A stretch of 28,677 bases of DNA from JAYFRE01 sp034926235 (GCA_034926235.1 JAYFRE010000144.1:1-28677), one strand, 5' to 3'; shown: positions 7,728-16,267, numbered from the stretch's first letter. The notes: generated from the letters alone by a model not told the origin. Translations and numbers: made by a program.

Positions 7728-8489
7728 ATGCCTGACCGATCCAATTCGCCTTCTTCTCATTTCCCCGCCCCCGGCATTGCCGTCCATGCGGCCAGGCTGG
7801 CTTATGAAGGCCGATTCCTGTTCGAGGATCTTGATCTCGGCCTGCCCGCCGGACAATGCACCTGCCTTTTAGGCCCTTCGGGCGTCGGCAAATCCACCTT
7901 GCTGCGCTTGATCGCGGGCCTTACCCCCGATGCACAAGGAAAGGTCGCCTGCGACGATGGCAAGCCTTTGTCCGGCCGCTACGCGTTCATGGCCCAGCAA
8001 GACCTGCTGCTGCCCTGGCTGTCGGTGCTGGATAACGCCGTGCTGGGGTTCCGTTTGCGCGGCGAACCCCCGCCGCTGGACGAAGCGCGGGAGCTGCTGG
8101 ATACGCTCGGCCTGGGCAATGCGGCCCAAGCCTTTCCCCGCACTCTGTCGGGCGGAATGCGCCAGCGCGCCGCATTGGCCCGCACCCTGGTCGAAAACCG
8201 CCCGGTCATCCTGATGGACGAGCCGTTTTCGGCGCTGGACGCCGTGACCCGGCTGCGCTTGCAGAATTTGGCCGCCGAACGTCTGGCCGGACGAACCGTC
8301 TTTCTGGTCACTCACGATCCGCTGGAAGCCCTGCGGCTGGGGCATCGCATCCTGGTCATGAGCGGACGCCCGGCCCGCTTTTCCCGCATCCTGACGCCCG
8401 AAGGACCGACGCCGCGCGATGTGTCCGACCCGGAACTGTTGAAAGCCCAGGGCGCGCTTCTGGCCGGACTGGCGGCGGACGCATCGTGA
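7728..8489 (+). CDS. thiZ: ABC transporter ATPase for a thiamin precursor (ThiZ-like)
   Basis: The start at 7728 (MPDRSNSPSSHF) directly follows the TPP riboswitch; the open frame further upstream runs through the aptamer and is rejected. The 253-residue protein is an ABC ATPase of the nitrate/taurine/ThiZ (NrtD/SsuB) group: Walker A GPSGVGKST (49-57), Q-loop MAQQDLLLPW, signature LSGGMRQRAALAR, Walker B VILMDEPFSALD and switch histidine VTHDPLEALRL. It energises uptake through the permease encoded next, with a GTGA overlap (8486-8489). Riboswitch control and the ThiY-like binding protein assign it to HMP/formylaminopyrimidine-type precursor import. The exact substrate is inferred. Confidence 0.92.
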   Translation: MPDRSNSPSSHFPAPGIAVHAARLAYEGRFLFEDLDLGLPAGQCTCLLGPSGVGKSTLLRLIAGLTPDAQGKVACDDGKPLSGRYAFMAQQDLLLPWLSVLDNAVLGFRLRGEPPPLDEARELLDTLGLGNAAQAFPRTLSGGMRQRAALARTLVENRPVILMDEPFSALDAVTRLRLQNLAAERLAGRTVFLVTHDPLEALRLGHRILVMSGRPARFSRILTPEGPTPRDVSDPELLKAQGALLAGLAADAS

Positions 8490-9247
8490 AAAGGCTATCT
8501 TATCTCCTCATTCCCTTCGGGCTGATCGTTTTGTGGCAGTTGGCCGCGATGGCCGTCGGCGGGGCCAGCTATATCCTGCCCGGTCCCCTGCCGGTGGCCA
8601 GAATCTGGTGGGAGCGGCTGCCGATCATCATGGATCATGCCTGGATCACCTTTGCCGAGATCCTGCTGGGCCTTTTGCTTGGCGCGGTGATGGGAATCGG
8701 CACCGCCCTGCTGATGGCGTCGTCATCGCGCCTGTTCCGCTGGATATTGCCGGTCCTGGTCGTCAGCCAGGCGATCCCGGTTTTCGCCCTGGCCCCGATC
8801 CTGGTGCTGTGGCTGGGCTATGGCCTGGCCTCCAAGGTCGCCGTGTCGGTGATCGTCATCTTCTTTCCCGTCGCCACCGCCTTTCTCGACGGGTTGCGGC
8901 GCGCCGATTCCGGCTGGGTCGAACTGGCGCGAACGATGAACGCCCGGCCCCTGTCGATCCTGATCCGGATTCGCCTGCCCGCAGCGCTGCCCGCCCTGGC
9001 TTCCGGTCTTAGGGTGGCGACCGCCGTTGCTCCGATCGGCGCGGTGATCGGCGAGTGGGTCGGGTCCAGCGCGGGGCTCGGCTATCTCATGCTGCAAGCC
9101 AATGCGCGCATGCAGATCCCCCTGGTCTTTGCAGCATTGCTCACTCTGGCCCTGTTCTCGGTCGGGCTGTACCTCGCCGTGGACATGCTCTTGCGCCGCG
9201 CCATCCCGTGGCAGGCCGACAATCTTTTTTCCGAATCAGGTTCCTGA
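8486..9247 (+). CDS. thiX: ABC transporter permease (ThiX-like)
   Basis: This 253-residue integral membrane protein has about six hydrophobic segments; the first follows KRLSYLLIPFGLIVLW at the N-terminus. The permease EAA loop near residues 150-170 is clear (ELARTMNARPLS, then RIRLPAALPALASG), as is the GAVIGEWVGSSAGLGYLM segment common to the SsuC/TauC/ThiX group. The GTG start overlaps the stop of the ATPase, suggesting translational coupling, and the binding protein follows after 26 bases. It is the inner-membrane channel of the riboswitch-controlled importer. Confidence 0.92.
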   Translation: MKRLSYLLIPFGLIVLWQLAAMAVGGASYILPGPLPVARIWWERLPIIMDHAWITFAEILLGLLLGAVMGIGTALLMASSSRLFRWILPVLVVSQAIPVFALAPILVLWLGYGLASKVAVSVIVIFFPVATAFLDGLRRADSGWVELARTMNARPLSILIRIRLPAALPALASGLRVATAVAPIGAVIGEWVGSSAGLGYLMLQANARMQIPLVFAALLTLALFSVGLYLAVDMLLRRAIPWQADNLFSESGS

Positions 9248-9273
9248 ATCATCCTCCAAAACAGGAGACATCC

Positions 9274-10221
9274 ATGAAAAAACCTTTGCTTGCGGCCCTG
9301 GCGCTGACGGCTGGACTCGCTTTTTCGTTACCCGTCCAGGCGGCGGACAAGTTGACCGTGATTCTGGAATGGTTCGTCAATCCCGATCATGCCGCGCTGG
9401 TCGTCGCCCAGGAAAAGGGTTATTTCGCCGAAGCCGGGCTGGATGTTGACCTAATCGCGCCAGCCGATCCCAACGACGCGCCCAAGCTGGTCGCCGCCGG
9501 CAAGGCCGATCTTGGTGTCGGTTATCAGCCGCAGCTTCATGTCCAGGTTGGGGAAGGGTTGCCGCTCCGGCGCGTCGCCACCCTGGTCGGCACACCGCTC
9601 AACATCCTGCTGGTCAAGCAGGACGGCCCGATCAAGACCATCAAGGATCTGAAAGGAAAGCGTATCGGCTATTCCGTCCCCGGCTTCGAGGACGCCGTTC
9701 TGATGGCGATGTTGCAGCATAACGGGCTGAAAGCCAGCGATGTCCAGCTGATCAACGTCAATTTCTCGCTCTCGCCGTCTCTGATCAGCGGACAGGTCGA
9801 TGCCGTGATCGGTTCGTTCCGCAATTTTGAATTGAGCCAGATGGCGCTAGAGGGTCACCCGGGCCGTGCTTTCTTCCCCGAGGAAGAAGGCGTGCCGGTC
9901 TATGACGAGCTGATCCTGCTGGCGCATAAGGACAGGGTCAATGACCCGCGTCTGCGTCGCTTCGTCGATGCGCTGGAAAAAGCGACCCTTTATATCGCCA
10001 ACCATCCCGACGAAGCCTGGACGCTGTTCATTGCTCATCACAAGGATCTGGATGACGAACTGAACCGCCGCGCCTGGGCCGATACGCTGCCGCGCCTGTT
10101 CACCGCCCCGGCGGGGCTGGATTCGGCCCGTTATGCCCGCTTCGCCGCTTTTCTGAAGGAACGAGGGTTGATCAAGACGGTCCTGCCGGTTTCCGACTAT
10201 GCCGTGCAACTGCCGTTCTGA
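9274..10221 (+). CDS. thiY: Periplasmic substrate-binding protein, ThiY/NMT1-like
   Basis: The ATG at 9274 has ACAGGAGA six bases upstream; the longer frame from 9055 lies within the permease gene and is rejected. The 315-residue protein has a signal peptide (MKKPLLAALALTAG...VQA, cleavage near residue 23) and an NMT1/THI5-like domain beginning LTVILEWFVNPDHAALVVAQ, characteristic of ThiY. ThiY proteins bind N-formyl-4-amino-5-aminomethyl-2-methylpyrimidine, a thiamin breakdown product, or related pyrimidines. Other motifs are GKADLGVGYQPQLHVQ, LKGKRIGYSVPGFED and VDAVIGSFRNFE. The cysteine-rich active motif of yeast THI5 is absent, fitting a transport rather than a synthesis role. The gene ends seven bases from the convergent lipoprotein gene. 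Confidence 0.92.
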   Translation: MKKPLLAALALTAGLAFSLPVQAADKLTVILEWFVNPDHAALVVAQEKGYFAEAGLDVDLIAPADPNDAPKLVAAGKADLGVGYQPQLHVQVGEGLPLRRVATLVGTPLNILLVKQDGPIKTIKDLKGKRIGYSVPGFEDAVLMAMLQHNGLKASDVQLINVNFSLSPSLISGQVDAVIGSFRNFELSQMALEGHPGRAFFPEEEGVPVYDELILLAHKDRVNDPRLRRFVDALEKATLYIANHPDEAWTLFIAHHKDLDDELNRRAWADTLPRLFTAPAGLDSARYARFAAFLKERGLIKTVLPVSDYAVQLPF

Positions 10222-10228
10222 TTGCCGG

Positions 10229-10705
10229 TTACAAGGGACGAACCGACACCGGCGCGGATGATGACATCCCGGAAGGCATGGCCGAGGCCGTGCCTTCCAT
10301 CGGGGCCATGGTCAGGATGACCTCGGTCGAAAACAGCGAATCGCGGATCTGAATGGTCGCCACGCGGGGACCCCGCTTCCAGGTCTGGATGCTGATCGAG
10401 GCCCGCACCGAGGTGATTTCCTGCCAGCCGAAACCGGGCATTTCCGTTTTATAGAAATCGAACACGCGGCCATGGCCGTTGTTGGTGGAAAAAACCAGCC
10501 TGCCGGTCCAAAGATCGCCTGTGCCTAATAACAGGGATCGTTCCATATCCATGCTGGCCCCCGCCGGAACGGGGATGTCCGAGAACAGGCTGAAGCTGGG
10601 CTGAACCGTGCCCCCGTCGCTCCGGGAATTGGGACTCATAGGACTGCCGGTGCAGCCCGTCATGCCCAAGGCGATCAGGATGACGGCGGCGGCAAGGGCT
10701 TTCAT
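10229..10705 (-). CDS. Putative lipoprotein
   Basis: The 158-residue product has a lipoprotein signal peptide, MKALAAAVILIALGMTGC, with the lipobox cysteine at residue 18. A Ser/Pro-rich linker follows, then one domain with IPVPAGASMDMERSLLLG, WTGRLVFST and a FDFYKTEMPGFGW segment. I know similar small lipoproteins from alphaproteobacteria but no function for them. The C-terminal 30 residues are Met/Ser/Pro-rich and probably disordered. An AGAGAGG motif precedes the ATG. It lies 90 bases after hypE on the same strand and may be co-transcribed, but nothing links it to hydrogenase assembly. Confidence 0.85.
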   Translation of the reverse strand: MKALAAAVILIALGMTGCTGSPMSPNSRSDGGTVQPSFSLFSDIPVPAGASMDMERSLLLGTGDLWTGRLVFSTNNGHGRVFDFYKTEMPGFGWQEITSVRASISIQTWKRGPRVATIQIRDSLFSTEVILTMAPMEGTASAMPSGMSSSAPVSVRPL

Positions 10706-10795
10706 GCGCGTGACCTCTCTTCGCTGATGGTTTCGGATCTGTCTTGTAGCATTCCTCTTCTGTTTCCGTCTGCCCCGGAGTGTTAAGGGGAATTT

Positions 10796-11839
10796 TTAAC
10801 AGATTCTTGGAAGTTGTTCTCCAGCAAGCCAATCCACGATTCTGCGTCCGCCGAATTTCGTGTCCATCTGCACCAATCCGGGGTCTTCGGCGGTCACATG
10901 GCCGATGATGGCGGCATCCTGTCCCAGGGGATGGGCGCGCAGGACCGAGAGCAGGGTTTCAGCCTGTTCCATCGGCAAGATGGCAATCAACTTGCCTTCA
11001 TTGGCGACATAGAGCGGGTCCAGCCCCAGAAGTTCGCAGGCTCCGGCAACGGAGTCCCGGACCGGGATCGCCGCCTCGCGGATCAGCATGCCGACGCCGG
11101 ACTGGACCGCTAACTCATTCAAGGTCGAAGCCAGTCCGCCTCGCGTGGGATCGCGCAGAACATGGATGCCGGGAGCAACCGCGACCATCGCCGCGACCAG
11201 AGTGTGCAAGGCAGCGGAATCCGATACCAGCCCGGTCATGAAACCCAGATTTTCGCGCCGGCTCATCACCGCCATGCCATGATCGCCCATGGTGCCGCTA
11301 ATCAGGATGGCGTCCCCCGGCTGCGCCCGGTCGCCCGAAATGACGACGCCCGGCGGAACCCGCCCGATGCCGGTGGTGGTGATGAACAGCCCATCGCCCT
11401 TGCCCCGCTCGACCACCTTGGTATCGCCGGTGACGATCGGCACGCCCGCATCCCGCGCCGCCCGGGCCATCGATAAGACCACACGCCTGAGATCGGCCAA
11501 AGGCAGACCTTCTTCGATGATATAGGAGGCCGACAAGGCGACCGGCTGGGCTCCCGCCATGGCGACATCGTTGATAGTGCCATGGACCGCCAGCGATCCG
11601 ATATCCCCGCCGGGGAAAAACATGGGCGAGATGACATAGCCGTCGGTGGTCATCACCATGCGGCCTTCGGCGACGGGGAAGCAGGCCTGATCGTTTCCCT
11701 GACGCAACAGAGGATTGTCGAAAGCGGCGATGAACAATTCCTCGATCAACTGCGCCATGGCGCGACCACCGCCGCCATGGTTGAGATCGACGAGGCCATG
11801 CTCGAAATCGATCGCCGGTCCCTTTCCTATCGGGATCAT
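10796..11839 (-). CDS. hypE: Hydrogenase maturation protein HypE (carbamoyl dehydratase)
   Basis: HypE dehydrates the thiocarbamate on its own C-terminal cysteine to a thiocyanate, the source of the CN ligands of [NiFe]-hydrogenase. The 347-residue protein starts at the ATG at 11839, chosen because GGGGGAAGGG lies immediately before it and HypE proteins begin close to the motif VDLNHGGGGRAM; a start at 11884 would overlap hypD. PurM-like features: TTDGYVISPMFFPGGDIG, HGTINDVAMAG, VTGDTKVVERGKGDG, DPTRGGLASTLNE. It ends Pro-Arg-Ile-Cys, so the essential terminal cysteine is present. It lies 19 bases after hypD. HypF, its carbamoyl donor, is not in this window. Confidence 0.97.
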   Translation of the reverse strand: MIPIGKGPAIDFEHGLVDLNHGGGGRAMAQLIEELFIAAFDNPLLRQGNDQACFPVAEGRMVMTTDGYVISPMFFPGGDIGSLAVHGTINDVAMAGAQPVALSASYIIEEGLPLADLRRVVLSMARAARDAGVPIVTGDTKVVERGKGDGLFITTTGIGRVPPGVVISGDRAQPGDAILISGTMGDHGMAVMSRRENLGFMTGLVSDSAALHTLVAAMVAVAPGIHVLRDPTRGGLASTLNELAVQSGVGMLIREAAIPVRDSVAGACELLGLDPLYVANEGKLIAILPMEQAETLLSVLRAHPLGQDAAIIGHVTAEDPGLVQMDTKFGGRRIVDWLAGEQLPRIC

Positions 11840-11858
11840 CCCTTCCCCCTTTTTGCCT

Positions 11859-12983
11859 TCATACCGCTTTGCGGAAACGGCCATAGCTCCAATGGGCGGC
11901 GCAAGCGCCCTCGGACGAAACCATGCAGGAGCCTACCGGTGTTTCCGGCGTGCATTCCCGTCCGAACAAACGACACTGGGCCGGCCGTTTCACCCCCCTT
12001 AAGATCGCCGGACATTCGCAGCCCGGCGCGTCCGGGACCTGGGCCGGAACGATGCCGAACCGTGTCTCGGCATCCCAGCGTGCGAACGCGGCGCGGATGC
12101 GAAGCCCGCTGGCGGGCACCGACCCCAGCCCCCGCCAATCGAACGCGGCGCTTTGCTCGAACACCTCCGCGACCAAGGACTGGGCCTTAAGATTTCCCTC
12201 CGGCGTCACCGCGCGGGAAAATTCGTTTTCGACCTCGAAACGGCCCTGATTGACCTGCCGCACCAGCATGAGAATTGCCTGCAGCACATCCAGGGGCTCG
12301 AACCCGGCGATGACCACGGGCTTGCGGTAGCGCTGGGCAAAGGGCTCATAGGGGCGGCTGCCGATAACCGTCGAGACATGAGCCGGGCCCAAAAATCCGT
12401 CAAGCGGAAGCCGTGCCCCATCCGCCAGTTCGGAATCGAGAATGGCCCCGATCGCAGCCGGGGTCAGGACATGGTTGCAGAATACCGAATAGTTGGAAAA
12501 TCCGTTCGCGCGGGCTTCACGCAGGACGACCGCCGTCGGCGGGGTCGTGGTCTCGAACCCGATGGCGAAAAAGATCACCTCGCGGCCCGGATTTTCCTGC
12601 GCGATGGTCAGGCTGTCGGCGGCGGAATAGATCATGCGCACATCCGCGCCCGCCGCCCTGGCCTTCAGGAGCGACATTCCGCCCGATCCCGGCACCCGCA
12701 AAAGATCGCCATAGACGCACAAGATCACCCCGTCCCGCCGCGCAAGGTCGAGTGCGGCGTCGATTCGGCCCAACGGCAGCACGCAGACCGGACATCCCGG
12801 CCCGTGGATCATCCGTACCCCGGACGGCAACAGATCCTCGATACCATGGCGGGCGATGGCATGGGTATGGCCGCCGCAGAACTCCATCAGGCGGTAGGTG
12901 CGTCCCACCGCCGCTTCCTCGGCAATAGCCCCAGCCAGGATCGGAGCCATCTCTCCGTCCCGGAATTCATCGATATATTTCAT
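11859..12983 (-). CDS. hypD: Hydrogenase formation protein HypD
   Basis: HypD is the Fe-S scaffold on which Fe(CN)2CO is built together with HypC. The 374-residue protein has all the signatures: FCGGHTHAI (C36), GPGCPVC (C64 and C67), a central GFETTTPP, and the C-terminal [4Fe-4S] cluster cysteines in CECPAILRG (322, 324), C337, C344, C353 and C361 (MVSSEGACAAHW). Start: ATG at 12983, ten bases after the hypC stop. Length and motif order are normal, with no sign of decay. Confidence 0.98.
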   Translation of the reverse strand: MKYIDEFRDGEMAPILAGAIAEEAAVGRTYRLMEFCGGHTHAIARHGIEDLLPSGVRMIHGPGCPVCVLPLGRIDAALDLARRDGVILCVYGDLLRVPGSGGMSLLKARAAGADVRMIYSAADSLTIAQENPGREVIFFAIGFETTTPPTAVVLREARANGFSNYSVFCNHVLTPAAIGAILDSELADGARLPLDGFLGPAHVSTVIGSRPYEPFAQRYRKPVVIAGFEPLDVLQAILMLVRQVNQGRFEVENEFSRAVTPEGNLKAQSLVAEVFEQSAAFDWRGLGSVPASGLRIRAAFARWDAETRFGIVPAQVPDAPGCECPAILRGVKRPAQCRLFGRECTPETPVGSCMVSSEGACAAHWSYGRFRKAV

Positions 12984-12993
12984 CGCCCGTCCA

Positions 12994-13236
12994 TCAGCTT
13001 TCCTGGGCTCGCAGCCGGACTTCGTTCCTCATCTCGGCGAACATCGCCAAGGTCTTTTCCGCCTCATCGGGATCGACCCGGGACAAAGCATAACCGACAT
13101 GTACGATGACGTAATCGTCGATCGCTACGCCGTCCAAAAGCGCTAACGAGACCTCTCTCTCGACGCCGCCTAATTGGACCATGGCGCGGTCGCCGTCCAA
13201 AAGCGCGACAATACGGGCGGGCAATGCCAGACACAT
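12994..13236 (-). CDS. hypC: Hydrogenase assembly chaperone HypC/HybG
   Basis: This 80-residue chaperone begins MCLALPARI. Cys2, exposed after Met removal, and His46 (VHVGYAL) are the residues that hold the Fe(CN)2CO unit in this family. A strong ribosome binding site (GGGAGGAGG) stands about ten bases before the ATG. It is the first gene of a minus-strand hypC-hypD-hypE group. In many genomes HypC paralogues are dedicated to individual hydrogenases, so the client enzyme may be encoded elsewhere. Confidence 0.97.
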   Translation of the reverse strand: MCLALPARIVALLDGDRAMVQLGGVEREVSLALLDGVAIDDYVIVHVGYALSRVDPDEAEKTLAMFAEMRNEVRLRAQES

Positions 13237-13542
13237 GATGCGATAACCTCCTCCCGAGATATCGATGAGTTTCTTTGATTTCTATCTGATATCGCGACTT
13301 TGATTATCGCATGAAACATGCCTTTCTGTCGTTCCTTTATCCAATTTATTTATCATTCGATAAAAGTATATCGCTTTGTTACCTAATTCGATGAATCATG
13401 CTATCCTGGTGCGTTTCCATCCGGTCCTCATCCTGGAGATAAACGCTGACGCCATGAACAAGGAGCGCGGTTTTCTTTTCCCGGATGACACCGTCGACCG
13501 GTATTTCACCGAAGCCGGCGCGTTCACGGCGAGCAGTCCCCT
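13237..13542. promoter_or_regulatory. Divergent region hypC / epimerase, with candidate hypC promoters
   Basis: This 306-base stretch is clearly more AT-rich than its surroundings at 13260-13390. On the minus strand I see a GG-N10-GC pair (AGGCATGTTTCATGC, 13323-13309, seven of ten sigma-54 consensus bases), which overlaps a sigma-70-like pair ACGACA-N18-GATAAT (-10 at 13308-13303). Closer to hypC is a half-perfect FNR-like site, TTGAT-TTCT-ATCTG, at 13275-13288. These overlap, and none is decisive. A 60-codon frame at 13376-13558 has no support as a gene. The epimerase at 13543 has only a weak ribosome binding site. Confidence 0.35.
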
Positions 13543-14523
13543 ATGCTCCGAACGTTGACGGTTCGCCATGAATCTTTTCCTGTCCGGGGGCTTTTCAGGA
13601 CGGCGCGGGGGGGCGTAACAAGCGCTGAGGTCATCGTCGCGGAAATCAGCCGCAACGGCGTCATCGGGCGCGGTGAATGCACCCCTTTCACGCGTGGCGG
13701 AGAAAGCATCGCCAGCGTTCTCGATCAACTCAAGACGCTGGGGCCCATTCTTCCCCCGGAACTGACGCGCGACACCCTGCCCGGGTTTCTCGAACGCGGG
13801 GCGGCCCGCAACGCTCTGGATTGCGCGCTTTGGGATTTCGACGCCAAATGCGCCGGGGTCCGGGCCTGGCAATTGGCAGGTCTTGCCGAGCCTGGCCGCC
13901 TCATCACCGCCTGCACCATTGGCGTCGCGTCACCTGAAGTCATGGCCGAGGCCGCCCGGAACGCCCTGTCGCCTTTGATCAAACTCAAGCTCGACGGCGG
14001 CGATGATTTGGCGCGCATCCGCGCTGTGCGCGCAGCCATGCCGCGCGCGCGGCTGATTGCCGACGCGGATGAAAGCTGGACTCTCGACCAGTTGCGGGAA
14101 CTGGCGCCCGCCTTTCGTGAATGCGGGGTCGAATTGATTGAACAGCCCCTGCCCGCCGATCAGGATGAAGCCTTGCGCGGTTTCGATTGCCCTGTGGCTT
14201 TGTGCGGCGATGAATCCTTTTTGGATTCGGGCGATATCGACCGGCTGCGCGGGCTTTATAGCGTGCTGAACATCAAGCTCGACAAATGCGGCGGCCTCAC
14301 CGAAGCGTTGAAGGCGCAAAAATACGCTGCCGACAACGGGCTCCGCACCCTGACCGGCTGCATGATCTCGACCTCGCTCGCCTTGGCTCCGGCCACGTTG
14401 CTTGCCCAGAACGCCGGCTTCGTCGATCTCGACGGTTCCTCTTTATTGCTTACCGACCGCAATCCCGGCCTGCGCGGCGAAGATACGCGCATCGGTCCGC
14501 CGCCCCCGACATTGTGGGGGTGA
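13543..14523 (+). CDS. Enolase-superfamily dipeptide epimerase / N-acetyl-D-glutamate racemase-like
   Basis: The 326-residue protein is a member of the muconate-lactonizing/L-Ala-D/L-Glu epimerase branch of the enolase superfamily. Catalytic elements are visible: the KxK acid-base motif in PLIKLKLDGG (K147, K149), metal ligands D174 (IADADESW), E200 (IEQPLP) and D223 (CGDESF), and the opposite-face lysine in LNIKLDKCGG (K245), followed by TGCMISTS. The reaction would be epimerisation of an Ala-Glu-type dipeptide from murein recycling, or N-acetyl-glutamate racemisation if it is the DgcA form known from D-glutamate catabolism. DgcN, the usual DgcA partner, is not adjacent, so the substrate stays open. 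A stop codon in frame at 13486 limits the start. Confidence 0.85.
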   Translation: MLRTLTVRHESFPVRGLFRTARGGVTSAEVIVAEISRNGVIGRGECTPFTRGGESIASVLDQLKTLGPILPPELTRDTLPGFLERGAARNALDCALWDFDAKCAGVRAWQLAGLAEPGRLITACTIGVASPEVMAEAARNALSPLIKLKLDGGDDLARIRAVRAAMPRARLIADADESWTLDQLRELAPAFRECGVELIEQPLPADQDEALRGFDCPVALCGDESFLDSGDIDRLRGLYSVLNIKLDKCGGLTEALKAQKYAADNGLRTLTGCMISTSLALAPATLLAQNAGFVDLDGSSLLLTDRNPGLRGEDTRIGPPPPTLWG

Positions 14524-14581
14524 TGGGATTCCCGTCCAGGCGACGCTTTGCCTGATTCGACGGAAAAACACTCTCTCAATG

Positions 14582-14610
14582 AAAAAGCCCGCCGGCAATA
14601 ACCGGCGGGC
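14582..14610 (-). terminator. Intrinsic terminator of the CoA-transferase gene
   Basis: GCCCGCCGG (14587-14595) and CCGGCGGGC (14602-14610) form a perfect 9-bp GC stem with a six-base loop. On the minus strand the stem is followed directly by TTTTT (14586-14582). It lies 46 bases past the CoA-transferase stop, the right orientation and distance. Confidence 0.92.
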
Positions 14611-14656
14611 CAAATCATGGGGAAGGACAATGTCCTTTCCCTTTTCATACCCGGTA

Positions 14657-16267
14657 TTAGCCGAGAATGTCTTTCTTCAGCCCCATCGGAGCGTCTTTGA
14701 AAATCCGGGCGTCCATGAGCGGGATCTTGCCCTTCATGACCGGACGGAAGTCCATATGCGCCAGGATGTCCTTTTCGATATCGACGCCCGGCGCAACTTC
14801 GACCAGCTCAACGCCTTCCTTGGTCAGACGGAAGACGCAGCGCTCGGTGATGTAGAGAACCGGCTGACCACGACGAACCGCCTCGGCGCCGCTGAAGGTG
14901 CGATGCTCGACTTCGGCGACCATCTTCTTCACCTTGCCTTCCTTGACGATCTCCAAGGCGACGTTCTTGACCGCGACCTCGAGACCGCCCGCGGTGAAGG
15001 TGCCGACATAGACGACCTTCTTGGCGTTCTGGCTGATGTTGATGAAGCCGCCCGAACCGGCCAGCTTGGGCCCGAACTTGCTGACGTTGAGGTTGCCTTC
15101 CTTGTCGGCCTGAGCCAGGCCCAGGAAGGTCACGTCCAACCCGCCGCCATCATAGAAGTCGAACTGATAGGGCTGGTCGAGGATCGCGTCGGTATTGACG
15201 CCCGCGCCGAAGCTCTGGCCGCCGGCGGGGATGCCGCCGATGACGCCGGGCTCGGCTGTCAGGGTGAACAGGCCGCCCATCCCTTCTTCCGCCGCGACTT
15301 CCGCCACGCCTTCCGGCATGCCGATACCCAGATTGACGACGGCATTGGGCACCAATTCCATGGCCGCGCGGCGTGCGATGACTTTGCGCTCGCTCATGCC
15401 CATCGGAGGCAGGCTGCCCATCGGGATGCGGATTTCACCCGCATAAGCGGCGCTGAAGGCTTCACCGAAGGTCTGCATGTGGTTCGCAGGGCTCGCCACG
15501 ACCACGACGTCGACCAGGATGCCCGGAACCTTTACCTGACGCGGAAGCAGCGTGTTCTTCTGGGCGATACGCTCGACCTGGGCGATCACGATGCCGCCCG
15601 AATTCTTGGCGGCCGTGGCCATGGCCAAGGTCTCCAGGGTCAGGGCTTCACGTTCCATCGTCAGATTGCCGTTCTCGTCGGCGGTGGTCGCACGGATCAG
15701 CGCCACATTGATCTTCGGAGCCTTGTAGAACAGATATTCGGAACCATCGATTTCCATCACGCGAACGATGTCTTCGGTGGTCTTGCTGTTGATCTTGCCG
15801 CCGCCGAAACGAGGATCGACGAAGGTGCCCAAGCCGACCGAGCTCAACACGCCGGGCTTGCCGGCGCCGATGTCACGGAACATGTGCGCGATCACGCCCT
15901 GCGGCAGATTGTAGGCCTCGGCCTTGTTGTCCAGGGCCAGACGCTGCAGCTTGGGCGTCAGACCGTAATGGCCGCCGATGATCCGCTTGATCAGGCCCTC
16001 ATGCGCCAGATGGTTCAGACCACGATCCTTGCCGTCGCCCTGCCCGGCGGCATAGATCAAGGAGAGGTTCTTGGGAGACTGGCTGGAGGTATAGCGGTTT
16101 TCCAGAGCGATCAGCAGTTCCTCGGGAACGCCGATACCGACGAACCCGCCGGTGGCGACCATGTCGCCGTCCTGAATCAACGTCACCGCCTGCTCCGCAG
16201 TGACGATCTTTCCATTCACCTGTTTACGCAGGTCTTTAAGTATATTGGTCGCGGCTAAAGACGTCAT
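14657..16267 (-). CDS. Acetate/3-ketoacid (YdiF/propionate-type) CoA-transferase
   Basis: The 536-residue protein is a fused alpha-beta class I CoA-transferase. The start at 16267 (MTSLAATN) has AGGAAGG eight bases upstream; an in-frame ATG at 16324 lacks this. The N-terminal half has GDMVATGGFVGIGVPEEL and AAGQGDGKDRGLNHLAHEG. The C-terminal half has NLGIGMPEGVA and the catalytic glutamate in TAEPGVIGGIPAGGQ (about residue 339), as in YdiF and clostridial propionate CoA-transferase. It exchanges CoA between acetyl-CoA and short-chain or 3-keto acids in the cytoplasm. Lysine is almost always AAG and codon choice is strongly biased, as in the bcd-etfBA operon, suggesting high expression. It fits the same short-chain acyl-CoA metabolism. 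Confidence 0.92.
   Translation of the reverse strand: MTSLAATNILKDLRKQVNGKIVTAEQAVTLIQDGDMVATGGFVGIGVPEELLIALENRYTSSQSPKNLSLIYAAGQGDGKDRGLNHLAHEGLIKRIIGGHYGLTPKLQRLALDNKAEAYNLPQGVIAHMFRDIGAGKPGVLSSVGLGTFVDPRFGGGKINSKTTEDIVRVMEIDGSEYLFYKAPKINVALIRATTADENGNLTMEREALTLETLAMATAAKNSGGIVIAQVERIAQKNTLLPRQVKVPGILVDVVVVASPANHMQTFGEAFSAAYAGEIRIPMGSLPPMGMSERKVIARRAAMELVPNAVVNLGIGMPEGVAEVAAEEGMGGLFTLTAEPGVIGGIPAGGQSFGAGVNTDAILDQPYQFDFYDGGGLDVTFLGLAQADKEGNLNVSKFGPKLAGSGGFINISQNAKKVVYVGTFTAGGLEVAVKNVALEIVKEGKVKKMVAEVEHRTFSGAEAVRRGQPVLYITERCVFRLTKEGVELVEVAPGVDIEKDILAHMDFRPVMKGKIPLMDARIFKDAPMGLKKDILG

Noticed and set aside
13376..13558. A 60-codon plus-strand frame before the epimerase gene
   Set aside because: It overlaps the epimerase start in another frame and has no motif. 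A leader peptide cannot be excluded, but nothing supports one.
14402..16258. A 618-codon open frame on the plus strand
   Set aside because: It is antisense to the CoA-transferase gene, begins inside the epimerase gene and reads through the terminator. It has no family sequence.
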